Below are positions 17,200 through 25,762 of a stretch of 32,030 nucleotides of DNA, in pieces (position 1 is the stretch's first letter; the number at the start of each line of letters is the position of its first letter). The notes under the pieces are model-generated. The model saw only the letters and a program-made list of their open reading frames with translations, was not told the DNA's origin and searched no databases. Location: contig CP070648.1 of the NCBI GenBank assembly GCA_020354555.1, positions 2,892,456 through 2,924,485 on the forward strand. Direction: 5' to 3'. A program made the position numbers and the translations under genes. This DNA comes from Armatimonadota bacterium (GTDB taxonomy: Bacteria; Armatimonadota; Hebobacteria; GCA-020354555; CP070648).

Positions 17200-20100
17200 A
17201 TGCGTGGGTTCCGCTTCTTCCTCATCGGTTGCCTGATCGCCGGCGCCGCTTGCCCAATGCTCGCCGCCGGTTATCGCATATCGGTCGGCGAAGGGCTGGA
17301 CGAGATTCCCGTCGTCGTCGTCAGCGGCACGCCTTACGAGATGGGCTATTCCTACGGCAACCTCATGACTGCAGAGGCCCTGGCCTGCATGACCGTCTAT
17401 CTGGATGGCGCTCAGGCCGAGGACCCGGTGCGCTACTCGAACGCGGCGCTCGACGCCGCGTGGGCGGCGGTGGAGCCGTATGTCCATACGCGGTTCATCG
17501 AGGAGATGCAGGGCGTGGCCGACGGCGCGGGAATGAGCTACGACGTGCTGCGCCGCGCGCACTGCGTCACGCTTCTGTCGAACTACGCCTGCAGCGGCGT
17601 CGGAGTGTGGGGTGAGGCGAGCGCCGACGGGCATCTCTACCAGATCCGCAATCTCGATCACGGCTCCGGCGTCGAGCTCGGACTCGGGGCGTATCCGGTC
17701 ATCGTCGTCTATCTCCCCGAGAGCGGCATCCCCCACGCGAACGTTGGGTTCGCGGGATTGGTGGGCTCGATCGCCGGCATGAACGCCGAGGGCATCGCGA
17801 CGACCGAGATCGGGGAGTCCCCGGGCTCGGATTATCCCTTCGACCTCGACGGCATTCCGTTCTTCGTGATGTTCCGCGACATCCTTCAGGACGCCCCCAG
17901 CCTGTACCATGCCCTCAACATCGTCGAGAATGCGAACCGCATCAAGAAATACTACTTCTTCATCGGCGATGGCGACTGGTTGGCAGCGGCGAAGATCAAG
18001 GCGTTCGATCCGTACCTCTGGATCTGGCTCGACAACGACGAGGACGACGAGCTGTGGCCCAACGTGCTACCCAACGTCGTGTACGGGACGATGAACAACG
18101 CCGCCGCCTGGGCGCATCTCAACACCAACTACGGCAATTACGATGCCGCTCTCATGGTAGAGATATCGCGCCTCGTCTCCGACGGCGACTCGAGCCTGAT
18201 GAACGTCGTCTACGACGCCACCACGCGCGAGATGTGGGTCGCCTACGCCGAGGGCGCAGAGTATGCGTACGAGCGGCCGTACGTCTACTTCAACCTCAAT
18301 GACTACGTGCCAGTAGAGACCCCAGAGGTCGGCGGCTACGGATTCTACGAGGTCATCGGCAGCGGCGCGGACGAGATCACGGTGCTGCACACCGGCGGCG
18401 ACCACTACCAGATGGGCTACTGGCACGGGTATCTCCTGCGCGATCAAGTGCAGGCGAACTGCGCCAACGCGCTGGCGGCGGCCGAGGCCGGGGGCATCAC
18501 CGAGGAGATGTGGCGGTGGGCAATCGACTCGATGTGGCTCTACACCCCGTGGGAGTACCTGCAGGAGATGGAGGGACTGGCGGACGGCGCCGCCCTGCCG
18601 GTCGAGATCATCTGGAAGATGCACGCCATTCCGGACCTATCCGAGTTTCACTGCAGCGCCTTCGCGGCGATGGGCAACGCGACCGTTGACGGTCACTGTA
18701 TTCAGCTCAGGAACCTCGACTACGGACTGGAGTTGGCGAGCCAGGATAACCCGTTGTTGGTCGTGTACGAACCCCTCGGCCGCAACAAGTATGTCAACGT
18801 GACGTTCGCGGGCATGCTCGGCTCCATCGCCGGCATGAGCTACGAGCATATTCCGGTGAGCGAGATGGGGGACGATTTCGATTACGACTTCGAGACGCTC
18901 GAAGGTGAGCCGATGCCGTTTGTCCTCAAGGACGTGCTCGAACTCGCGCAGAGCTACACCGAGGCGGAGAACATCATTTCCGCCGCCGCCCGCACCAGCT
19001 CGCTGTGGTACACCGTATCGGACCCCGAGGAAGGCCAGGCCGGGCTCATGCAGACCTCCCCGGTGCGGTTCGACGTGTCCCATCTCGGCGAACCGCCGGG
19101 CGGGGTGCTGCCGCCGATTCCCGACGTCATCTACGGCGGCTACTACGATTTTGAATCGCGCCTCTACAACGATCTCGTAGCGAACTGGGGCAACATAGAT
19201 CCCGCGGTGGCCATCGCGATCTCGGTCCACAACGCGATGAACTCCAACCTGATGAACGCGGTGTACGACGCGACGACACTCGAGATGTGGGTCGCCTATG
19301 CTGAGGGCTACGACCGGGCTGCCAACCGCCCCTACATCTACTTCGACCTCAACTGGCCGACCGAGCCGGTGGCCAGTGCTCAGGCATCGCCGCCAAGCGC
19401 ATCAACGAATGACCTAATCGACTTCAGCGGCGCGGCGTCGTACCACCCCAACCCGAATCATGCGATCGTGTCCTACGAATGGGACTGGGAGAGCGACGGC
19501 ACCTACGACGCGACCGGGGTCACCGCGAGCCACGCCTTCGTCGATGCCGGGCTCCATACGGTCACGCTGCGGGTCACCGACGACTTCATCCCCGGCAACA
19601 CGGCGACGACGACAGTGATGGTCGAGGTGACGGCACGGCCCGTGATTACGAGCTTTGTCATCAACGCCGACGCTCTGAGCACGCAAACGCTGCCGGTGAC
19701 GCTGACCATCGCGGCGACCGACGCGGCGCAGATGCGGTTCCGCAACGACGGTGGGGCGTGGAGCGCGTGGATGCCGTACGCGACGAGCGCGCCGTGGGTG
19801 CTCGCGGCGGGGCCCGAGGGGTGGCGCAAGGTGGACGCGCAGTGCATCAGCGACATCGGCATCGGCTCGTTTGCGGTGAGCGATCTGATCTTCTACGACA
19901 CCACCGACGTGGCGCCGTGGGGCAAGGTGGTGATCGAGGGCGGCGCGGCATACACGGAGAGCCTGGAGGTGACGCTGGATCTCTACGCCACGGGCGCGAC
20001 GCAGATGCGGCTCAAGAACCTCTACGCGGACGCGTGGGGGGAGTGGCAGCCGTACGCGCGGACGACGCAGTGGACGCTGGCGGCGGGCGAGGAGGGCGCG

Positions 20101-21003
20101 CGCGCGGTGTACGTGCAATACCGCGACATGTACGGGGCGCTGTCTGCGCCGCGGGCGGACACGATCTGCTATGACACGGCCGAAGCGCCGGTGGGGCGGG
20201 TGCTCATCAACGGCGGGGCGCAGGAGACGGCGACGCGGTCGGTGACGCTCAACCTGCGGGCGCGGGCGGCGGCGGAGATGCGCTTCAAGCAGCGCTACGC
20301 CGACGCGTGGGGCGCGTGGCAGCCATATGCGGCGACGGCGCCGGCGACCTTGACGCCGGGAGACGACGGGCCGCGCGCGGTGTACGCGCAGTTCCGCGAT
20401 TACCTCGGCACCCAGTCGGCGGCGGTGTGCGACACGATCTACCTCGAAACCGAGGCGCCGCCGGTGGGGTTGATCCGCATCAACCGCGGGGCGGAGCTCA
20501 CGCTGCAGCGGTCGGTGACGCTCAACATCTGGGCGCGCGGTGCGACGGAGATGCGCTTCAAGCACCGCTACGCCGATGCGTGGGAGGCGTGGCGGCCGTA
20601 CGCGACGAGCGTGGCGTGGATGCTGCTCGAGGGCGCGGACGGGGAGCGCGCGGTGTACGCGCAGTTCCGCGATCGGCTGGGCAACATGTCGGATGCGGTA
20701 TGCGACACCATCTACTACGACAGCTTCGCGCCGCCGGAACTCAAGTACTTCCGGATCAACGACAACGCGGAGCGCACCGCGAGTCGCGAGGTGACGCTGA
20801 GCATCGGCGCGAGCGGCGCGGCGCAGATGCGGTTCAAGAACCGCCCGGATGATCCGTGGAGCGCGTGGCAGCCCTATGCGACCCGCGCCCAGTGGCTGCT
20901 GGCGTTGGGCGCGGACGGCGAGCGCGCGGTCTATGCGCAGTGCCGCGACTACCTCGGCTGCCTGTCACAGGTGCAGGCGGATACGATCATTCTGGAGCGG
21001 TAG
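17200..21003 (+). CDS. Secreted tandem C45-like Ntn hydrolase with PKD domain and five C-terminal repeats
   Basis: This 1267-residue protein starts at the ATG at 17200, with GGGAGG 8 nt upstream. A signal peptide (MRGFRFFLIGCL..., cleavage probable after MLAA near residue 23) marks export. Two homologous Ntn-type domains follow, about 25–375 and 380–720. Each has a GxxYxMGYxxG opening, a nucleophile candidate before a TADG-like strand (Cys131 in NYACSGVG, Cys485 in FHCSAFA), an IRNLDxG or LRNLDYG motif, FAGxxGSIAGM, and a nearly identical ending VYDATTxEMWVAYAEG. This pattern fits the C45 acyltransferase/amidohydrolase group. A PKD domain (about 720–810, VSYEWDWESDGTY) is followed by five ~91-residue beta repeats (from about 814, 908, 999, 1090, 1182) with MRFK...AWxPYA...RAVYAQFRD...DTI. 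No anchor is seen at the C-terminus. The substrate is unknown; amide or acyl cleavage outside the cell is inferred. Confidence 0.85.
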   Translation: MRGFRFFLIGCLIAGAACPMLAAGYRISVGEGLDEIPVVVVSGTPYEMGYSYGNLMTAEALACMTVYLDGAQAEDPVRYSNAALDAAWAAVEPYVHTRFIEEMQGVADGAGMSYDVLRRAHCVTLLSNYACSGVGVWGEASADGHLYQIRNLDHGSGVELGLGAYPVIVVYLPESGIPHANVGFAGLVGSIAGMNAEGIATTEIGESPGSDYPFDLDGIPFFVMFRDILQDAPSLYHALNIVENANRIKKYYFFIGDGDWLAAAKIKAFDPYLWIWLDNDEDDELWPNVLPNVVYGTMNNAAAWAHLNTNYGNYDAALMVEISRLVSDGDSSLMNVVYDATTREMWVAYAEGAEYAYERPYVYFNLNDYVPVETPEVGGYGFYEVIGSGADEITVLHTGGDHYQMGYWHGYLLRDQVQANCANALAAAEAGGITEEMWRWAIDSMWLYTPWEYLQEMEGLADGAALPVEIIWKMHAIPDLSEFHCSAFAAMGNATVDGHCIQLRNLDYGLELASQDNPLLVVYEPLGRNKYVNVTFAGMLGSIAGMSYEHIPVSEMGDDFDYDFETLEGEPMPFVLKDVLELAQSYTEAENIISAAARTSSLWYTVSDPEEGQAGLMQTSPVRFDVSHLGEPPGGVLPPIPDVIYGGYYDFESRLYNDLVANWGNIDPAVAIAISVHNAMNSNLMNAVYDATTLEMWVAYAEGYDRAANRPYIYFDLNWPTEPVASAQASPPSASTNDLIDFSGAASYHPNPNHAIVSYEWDWESDGTYDATGVTASHAFVDAGLHTVTLRVTDDFIPGNTATTTVMVEVTARPVITSFVINADALSTQTLPVTLTIAATDAAQMRFRNDGGAWSAWMPYATSAPWVLAAGPEGWRKVDAQCISDIGIGSFAVSDLIFYDTTDVAPWGKVVIEGGAAYTESLEVTLDLYATGATQMRLKNLYADAWGEWQPYARTTQWTLAAGEEGARAVYVQYRDMYGALSAPRADTICYDTAEAPVGRVLINGGAQETATRSVTLNLRARAAAEMRFKQRYADAWGAWQPYAATAPATLTPGDDGPRAVYAQFRDYLGTQSAAVCDTIYLETEAPPVGLIRINRGAELTLQRSVTLNIWARGATEMRFKHRYADAWEAWRPYATSVAWMLLEGADGERAVYAQFRDRLGNMSDAVCDTIYYDSFAPPELKYFRINDNAERTASREVTLSIGASGAAQMRFKNRPDDPWSAWQPYATRAQWLLALGADGERAVYAQCRDYLGCLSQVQADTIILER
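19641..21000 (+). repeat. Five tandem ~273-nt coding repeats
   Basis: Units begin near 19641, 19921, 20194, 20467 and 20743 within the large secreted protein. Units 2 to 5 are spaced 91 or 92 codons apart and units 3 and 4 are the most alike. A 28-nt stretch at 20373–20400 is repeated without change at 20646–20673, exactly 273 nt away. That points to recent duplication or gene conversion. Confidence 0.85.
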
Positions 21004-21084
21004 GGGGCTAAGCTACGAGAGAATCACCGTGGGCCCGACCGGGACACAGGTGCGATAACGGCGTGAGGGGCGCTGACTGACAAC

Positions 21085-21122
21085 CGACGGGCGACGCCGA
21101 AGTAGTAGGGCGCCGCCCGTCG
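21085..21122 (-). terminator. Strong hairpin between convergent genes
   Basis: A 14-bp stem (21085–21098 with 21109–21122) has a 10-nt loop. It has one A/C mismatch on the plus strand that becomes a G·U pair on the minus strand, so it is fully paired in the transcript of the minus-strand zinc-ribbon gene, whose stop lies 3 nt away. It can serve both converging genes. There is no T-run on either side. Confidence 0.5.
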
Positions 21123-21124
21123 CG

Positions 21125-21742
21125 CTAGTTGCCGCCGAGCTTGGTGCTCCACAGTCGGAACCAGCCGTGCTGGCCGACCATCACATCGCCCATTTGCTCC
21201 CGGCTCGTGCGCACCATATCCATCTTCCATGAGCCGCCCTCTCGCACGAGGTACATGCAACACACGCTCTTCGCGGGCGGGGTCGAACTGGCCTGAGAAG
21301 TGGTGACGTCCAGGGTTATCTTGACGCCGCCGTTGTCGGGCTCCACCGAGCGTATGGCGTACACGGGCGCCGGCCCCGGTGCCGACCCCGGCGCTTGCGA
21401 CGCGGCCTGCAGTTCTTCGGGATTGATCATCTCGCGACTGCGGACGGAGAGCAGGCGATATGCTGTTCTGACGTCGCCGCTGTGCTGAGCCTGCAAGTAA
21501 GTCATGAGGCAGGTGGTCGGCGACGATCGCACGTGCCAGCAGTACCCCGCGAGGCCAAGCACGACTGCGATCGCGAGCAGCACCGAGGCAGGAACGCGGC
21601 GCCGACGCCGGGGGTGCTTGGGCTGGGGCGGCGGGGGTGTAGGCGGGGGCAACGAGCGATAGCAGCGCCAGCATACCTTGTCGGTCGCGGCGACTTCGGT
21701 GCCGCAGTTTGGGCACTTCCTCGGCTGATCCGGCGAACGCAC
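21125..21742 (-). CDS. Zinc-ribbon, single-pass membrane protein with DUF4878/NTF2-like domain
   Basis: The 205-residue protein begins with a zinc ribbon, CPNCG...CWRC (about residues 10–28), then a Pro-rich and Lys/Arg-rich linker, one transmembrane helix (VPASVLLAIAVVLGLAGYCW, about 50–69) and an extracytoplasmic domain. That domain starts TCLMTYLQAQHSGDVRTAY and ends with a beta segment GSWKMDMVRTS, resembling DUF4878/NTF2-like lipoprotein domains. The GTG at 21742 has GGAGGG 6 nt upstream. Cys residues in the outer domain (SVCCMY) are notable. An AT-rich TAATAT is present about 30 nt upstream, but no good -35. Function unknown. Confidence 0.75.
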   Translation of the reverse strand: MRSPDQPRKCPNCGTEVAATDKVCWRCYRSLPPPTPPPPQPKHPRRRRRVPASVLLAIAVVLGLAGYCWHVRSSPTTCLMTYLQAQHSGDVRTAYRLLSVRSREMINPEELQAASQAPGSAPGPAPVYAIRSVEPDNGGVKITLDVTTSQASSTPPAKSVCCMYLVREGGSWKMDMVRTSREQMGDVMVGQHGWFRLWSTKLGGN

Positions 21743-21850
21743 GGTCGCCCTCCGTCACGTCAACGCCATATTACTGATTGGACTATTCCACAGAACCGAG
21801 TGTTCCCCTCTCGCCCGGATCATCCATATCACGCCTGAGGCGCGTGTCGG

Positions 21851-21867
21851 GCGGCGCTGAGCGCCGC
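21851..21867 (-). terminator. Short GC hairpin after the GHMP kinase gene
   Basis: GCGGCG and CGCCGC are separated by CTGAG, about 50 nt after the minus-strand kinase stop codon. There is no T-run. Confidence 0.35.
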
Positions 21868-21915
21868 ACGGCACCGCGGCTCGCGCCGACCGATCGCGGC
21901 TACGGCCGCAGCGGG

Positions 21916-22923
21916 CTAGCCTTGCTCCACGGTCAGGCCTTGGCGCGCGATGCGGTAATCGAGGTGCTTCGCGCCCCCGGCCTCGAGCGCGGCGATGACG
22001 GCCTGCCGCTTGTCATCCGGCGCGACGGTTATCATGCAGCCTCCCCCGCCCGCGCCGCAGATCTTGCTCGCCCACGCGCCCGCGGCGGCGGCGGCGGCCA
22101 TGAGTTCGTCAATATGGGGGGTCGTGACGCCCTCGGCGAGCTGCTTGCGATTCTGCCACTCCTCATCCACCAGTTCGGCGAAGCGGGCGAGATCCTTGCC
22201 CCCGAGCGCGTCTTGCATGGCGAGAGCGGTGCGCTTGATGGCGTGCATGCAGGAGCGGTTATCGCCAAGATCCTCGATGTAGGCCTTGAGCATGTTCCAG
22301 TTGCTGGTGCCGGAGAAGCGGCTTTCGCCGGTGAAGGTCAGGATGATGGAAGTCTCGAGCGCGCGCAGGAAGTCTTCGTCCGTCACCAGGGGCCGGCGCT
22401 CGTTGCCGTCCACGCGGAACCAGATGGCGCTGACGCCGCCGTAGAGCGCCGCGAAGTAATCCTGCTTGCCCGTCGGAATGCCGATGCACTGCGCCTCGAT
22501 GTTGGCGCCCCAGTCAACGAACTGATCGGCCGTGAAGTCCGTGCCATTGAGACGATCGAGAGCGCCGGTAAGGGCGATGAGGAGCGAGGAAGAGGCACCC
22601 AGACCCGATCCTTGGGGCACGGTGTTGCGCGTCGTCACGTTAACGCCTATCTCGGGCGAGTAGAACTTGATGATGCGCGCCACGAGGTCGAGTTCCTGGC
22701 CGACGGGCAGTGAGGCGACATCCGGGGCCTCGAGTGTCGCGCCGGTATCCTCGGAGCGCAGGTGGATGCGCGCGTCGGCGCGCGGCTCGACGGTGACGTG
22801 GCTCAGGAAGTTGACACCCATGTTGAGCGTGATGCCGCCGTCAACGAACACGCACAACGGATAGATGTCGAGGGTTCCTCCGGCCAGGTCTATTCGGGTC
22901 GGCGCGGTGGCGCGAATGGTCAT
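21916..22923 (-). CDS. GHMP-family sugar kinase
   Basis: This 335-residue kinase has the three GHMP motifs. Motif 1 is APTRIDLAGGTLDIYP (about 7–22), the ATP loop PQGSGLGASSSL is at 103–114, and motif 3 is KICGAGGGGCM near 290–300. The pre-motif-3 helix WQNRKQLAEGVTTPHID resembles the D-glycero-D-manno-heptose 7-phosphate kinase (HddA) and fucokinase branch more than mevalonate-type kinases. It likely phosphorylates a sugar or sugar phosphate, possibly for envelope glycans; the substrate is inferred only. The ATG at 22923 has GGGAGG 6 nt upstream, and that site lies inside a perfect palindrome. The gene is divergent from a sugar isomerase gene. Confidence 0.9.
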   Translation of the reverse strand: MTIRATAPTRIDLAGGTLDIYPLCVFVDGGITLNMGVNFLSHVTVEPRADARIHLRSEDTGATLEAPDVASLPVGQELDLVARIIKFYSPEIGVNVTTRNTVPQGSGLGASSSLLIALTGALDRLNGTDFTADQFVDWGANIEAQCIGIPTGKQDYFAALYGGVSAIWFRVDGNERRPLVTDEDFLRALETSIILTFTGESRFSGTSNWNMLKAYIEDLGDNRSCMHAIKRTALAMQDALGGKDLARFAELVDEEWQNRKQLAEGVTTPHIDELMAAAAAAGAWASKICGAGGGGCMITVAPDDKRQAVIAALEAGGAKHLDYRIARQGLTVEQG

Positions 22924-22929
22924 GACGGG

Positions 22930-22941
22930 CCTCCCGGGAGG
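22930..22941. promoter_or_regulatory. Palindrome containing the GHMP kinase ribosome site
   Basis: CCTCCCGGGAGG is a perfect 12-bp palindrome. Its GGGAGG half (minus strand) is the Shine-Dalgarno of the kinase gene. It may be chance, an operator, or a site where ribosome access is limited. Confidence 0.3.
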
Positions 22942-22950
22942 ACATGCGAG

Positions 22951-22979
22951 TTGGCAGTTGCGGTGCTAGGTTCTATGCC
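22951..22979 (+). promoter_or_regulatory. Weak candidate promoter for the sugar isomerase gene
   Basis: TTGGCA is followed after 17 nt by TATGCC. The -35 matches 5 of 6 but the -10 only 3 of 6. It faces the isomerase gene, about 200 nt away. Confidence 0.25.
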
Positions 22980-23190
22980 GCCGCAGCTTGTTCCTTGTCC
23001 GCGTCGCTCCCGAGGCCGCCATTGCGGCATCTTCCGCGGTCCGCCGTACGGCGTGGGAAGGATTCCGGTAACGGCACGCGCCGTCGGACGCAGGAGGGGA
23101 ACTCGCGCCGGCATGGAACAGGAGGTCGCGCCCGTCATCGTCGAATGCGGTGCTTGCGCGCCACGGCGGGCTGCGGAAGGAGATGGTCTG

Positions 23191-24006
23191 ATGCGGATCG
23201 GATTCGTGACCAGGTATTCGCAGGAGCGCGCGGAGTTCGCCGGCGGGGCAGGCTTCGACGGCCTCGAGATTGCAGTGGGCGGCGCGCTGCCGGCCAAGTC
23301 CGAGGTGCGGCGGATCAAGGAGACGATGGCGAGCAACGGCCTCGCCACGCTCACGGTCTTCCACGGCGAGAACTATGCCGCCGCCGACGCCGCCGCCGCG
23401 CGCAAGGCCCGCAGCAACTTCGGCAAGGTGTGCGGCATCGCCCGCGAGTTGGGCACGAAGATCGTGACGCTCAACGCCTGGGTGCCCCGCGACGCATCGC
23501 TCACCAACAAGTTCGCCCACTACAAGCGCACCTTCGGCGAGCTCGCCAAGGTCGCGCGCGATAAGGGCTGCGTCATCGCCATCGAGAACTGCCCCCACGG
23601 GTTCTGCAACATCGCGTGGAGCCCCGCCAACTGGGAGCGCATGTTCGACGAGTTGCCGACCAAGGCGATCGGGCTGGAGTTCGATCCATCGCACCTGGTG
23701 TGGCAGGGGATAGACTACGTGTCCGCTCTACGGCGGTTCGCGGACCGCGTCTATGCGTTCCACGCCAAGGACACCGAGATCATGGGCGATGTCCTCGGCT
23801 ACGTCGGCATCTCCGGACCCGGCTGGTGGCGCTTCCGCATCCCGGGCCACGGCGACATCAACTGGAAGCGGCTGTTCACCGTGCTCGATGATATCAACTA
23901 CAGTAGGGACGTCATCATCGAACACGAGGATCCGGTGTTCTCCGGCGATCGCTGCGATGACGGCCTGCGGCTGGGGCTCAAGTTCCTGCGCCAGTTCGTG
24001 GTGTAG
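23191..24006 (+). CDS. Sugar phosphate isomerase/epimerase (xylose-isomerase-like TIM barrel)
   Basis: The 271-residue protein has the AP-endonuclease-2/xylose isomerase-like barrel with metal ligands in the expected places. These are E132 in AIENCPHG, D165 and H168 in EFDPSHL, H191 and D194 in AFHAKD, and a late Glu in IIEHEDP (244 or 246). The ATG at 23191 is supported by GGAAGGAG upstream, and the longer frame to 22762 would overlap the divergent kinase gene. Members isomerise or epimerise keto-sugars, inositol derivatives or similar polyols using a divalent metal. The divergent kinase suggests a shared sugar pathway, but nothing fixes the substrate. Confidence 0.9.
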   Translation: MRIGFVTRYSQERAEFAGGAGFDGLEIAVGGALPAKSEVRRIKETMASNGLATLTVFHGENYAAADAAAARKARSNFGKVCGIARELGTKIVTLNAWVPRDASLTNKFAHYKRTFGELAKVARDKGCVIAIENCPHGFCNIAWSPANWERMFDELPTKAIGLEFDPSHLVWQGIDYVSALRRFADRVYAFHAKDTEIMGDVLGYVGISGPGWWRFRIPGHGDINWKRLFTVLDDINYSRDVIIEHEDPVFSGDRCDDGLRLGLKFLRQFVV

Positions 24007-24043
24007 GCGAGTCCTGATGCCATCTCACTCGACTGGACATGAC

Positions 24044-24062
24044 GCGCGGCACCGCGCCGCGC
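24044..24062. terminator. GC hairpin between convergent genes
   Basis: GCGCGGC and GCCGCGC with a 5-nt loop lie between the stops of the isomerase (+) and the phosphate transporter (-). No T-run flanks it. Confidence 0.4.
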
Positions 24063-24098
24063 ACCCCCGTGCGATTCCGTGTCAGCGGCGCCCGGCCG

Positions 24099-25085
24099 CT
24101 ATGCCCAGGCGGAAATGACGAAGTAAGCCAGGCCACCGAGGATGGCCGACACCGGCGGGGTGACGATCCACGCGATGACGATGTTCGTCGCCACTCCCCA
24201 GCGCACGGCCGACAGCCGCTTCGACGCGCCGACGCCCATGATGGCGGAGGAGATGACGTGGGTGGTGCTGACGGGTAGGCCAAAGTGGCTGGCGGTCTGG
24301 ATGACGAGCGCCGATGAGGTTTCGGCGGCGAACCCGTGGATAGGCTGGAGCTTGATGATGCGCATGCCCATGGTCTGGATGATCTTCCAGCCGCCGGCGG
24401 CAGTGCCCAGCGCCATAGCGAGGGCGCACACCAGCTTGACCCACCACGGGACGACGAAGCTACCGAGGTAGCCGCCGGTAACGAGCGCCATGGTGATGAT
24501 GCCCATGGACTTTTGCGCGTCATTCGTGCCGTGGCTGAATGCGACGAAGGCGGCGGAGAGGACTTGCAGCCGACGGAAGTGAGCGTTGATTCTGGCCGGC
24601 ACCGCCGCGCGGAAGAGCCAGAACAGCGCGACCATCAGAGTCAACCCGACGACGAAGCCGACGGCCGGGGATACAAGCAGGGAGCTGAAGATGTGGATGA
24701 GGCCGGACACATTGAGGATCGCGAATCCCTCGTAGGCAGCCGCGGCGCCGATGACGCCCCCGACCAGGGCGTGCGACGAACTCGACGGTATGCCCCAATA
24801 CCACGTGATGAGGTTCCACGTGATGGCGCCGAGCAGCGCGGCGAGGATCACGCTTTGCGTGACCGCGCTCGGGGCGACGATGCCTCTCCCGACGGTCTTC
24901 GCGACCTCGGTGGAGATGAGGGCGCCGACGAAATTGAGGACTGCCGCCATGCCCACCGCGCGCATCGGCGACAGCACCCGTGTCGAAACGGACGTGGCAA
25001 CGGCATTGGCCGTGTCGTGAAAACCGTTGATGAAATCGAAGACGACGGCGGCCCCAACAACGGCGGCGGTGAGGGGCCTAAGCAT
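24099..25085 (-). CDS. PiT-family inorganic phosphate transporter
   Basis: This 328-residue inner-membrane protein shows the two inverted PiT signature repeats. One is near the N-terminus, DFINGFHDTANAVATSV, and one in the middle, FSHGTNDAQKSMGI. About ten hydrophobic segments are predicted. PiT proteins take up metal-phosphate with protons or sodium at low affinity. It is encoded 53 nt after the DUF47 gene, the usual partner order. The ATG at 25085 gives a normal N-terminus but has no strong Shine-Dalgarno, so its translation may depend on the upstream gene. An in-frame alternative start was not seen. Confidence 0.95.
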   Translation of the reverse strand: MLRPLTAAVVGAAVVFDFINGFHDTANAVATSVSTRVLSPMRAVGMAAVLNFVGALISTEVAKTVGRGIVAPSAVTQSVILAALLGAITWNLITWYWGIPSSSSHALVGGVIGAAAAYEGFAILNVSGLIHIFSSLLVSPAVGFVVGLTLMVALFWLFRAAVPARINAHFRRLQVLSAAFVAFSHGTNDAQKSMGIITMALVTGGYLGSFVVPWWVKLVCALAMALGTAAGGWKIIQTMGMRIIKLQPIHGFAAETSSALVIQTASHFGLPVSTTHVISSAIMGVGASKRLSAVRWGVATNIVIAWIVTPPVSAILGGLAYFVISAWA

Positions 25086-25138
25086 ACCGTACGACCATGC
25101 TTTCGATGATCGCCGTCAACCGCGCTCGCAGACACGCC

Positions 25139-25762
25139 CTACGCATACTTGACAACCACACTCTCAATGATGTTTGCGATGTCCTCGCATTTGTCTATGG
25201 CCATCTCGACGTGCTCGTAGATCTCCTTCCACTTGATGGCGTCCATGGGGGTCGCCGTCCTGAACAGCTCGGCGAGGGCGCGGCGCGACACGCGGTCGCC
25301 GTCGTTCTCCAGGCGGTTGATCTCGATGCAGTGGTCGAGTAGGCGGCGAGGCCGCTTGAGGTCGTGCAGCCCGCCGATGCACTTGACGATCTCCTCGGCT
25401 GACTTCTCGAGAATGGTCACGAGATCCGACATGTACCGCGCCGGCTCTCCGACATCATAGAGTATCATGCGGTCAGCGGTCGCCTCGATGTAATCGAGGA
25501 TGTCGTCCAGGGTGGATGCGAGGTCGCGAATGTCCTCGGGATCAATGGGCGTGACGAAGGTCGTGTTGAGGCGCTCCATTATCTCATGGGTCGTGATGTC
25601 GCCCTCGTGTTCGGTCTCCTCGATGAGCTTGCCCAGCTCCGCGGCGCGGTCATAGTGATTCACCATCTGGTGCAAGTAACGCGCGCCCTGGACGATGTTG
25701 GTCGCCGCAGCATCGAACAGATCGAAGAACTGTTCATTGCGGGGAATGATACGCAAACGCAT
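25139..25762 (-). CDS. DUF47 family PhoU-like phosphate transport accessory protein
   Basis: The 207-residue all-helical protein has the DUF47 layout: MRLRIIPRNEQFFDLFDAAA at the start, then AELGKLIEETEHEGDITTHEI, TPIDPEDIRDLASTLDDILD, and the C-terminal WKEIYEHVEMAIDKCEDIAN. The conserved acidic E-x2-x-D/E-x-D residues are those expected to bind metal in PhoU-type bundles. DUF47 genes sit next to PiT genes in many bacteria and are thought to control or assist the transporter. The ATG at 25762 has GGAGAGGG 5–10 nt upstream; the longer frame has an Arg-rich, non-conserved N-terminus and was rejected. Confidence 0.93.
   Translation of the reverse strand: MRLRIIPRNEQFFDLFDAAATNIVQGARYLHQMVNHYDRAAELGKLIEETEHEGDITTHEIMERLNTTFVTPIDPEDIRDLASTLDDILDYIEATADRMILYDVGEPARYMSDLVTILEKSAEEIVKCIGGLHDLKRPRRLLDHCIEINRLENDGDRVSRRALAELFRTATPMDAIKWKEIYEHVEMAIDKCEDIANIIESVVVKYA

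Noticed and set aside
17200-17270. Lipobox LIGC at residues 8–11 of the large secreted protein
   Set aside because: The cysteine comes too early for a lipoprotein signal; a standard signal peptide cleaved near MLAA fits better.
16738-17910. 390-codon open frame on the minus strand
   Set aside because: It is antisense to the start of the secreted protein, including its signal peptide; composition is low-complexity Arg/Ala.
22762-23190. Longer start for the sugar isomerase
   Set aside because: The extension overlaps the divergent kinase gene and lacks barrel-like sequence; the ATG at 23191 has a strong ribosome site.
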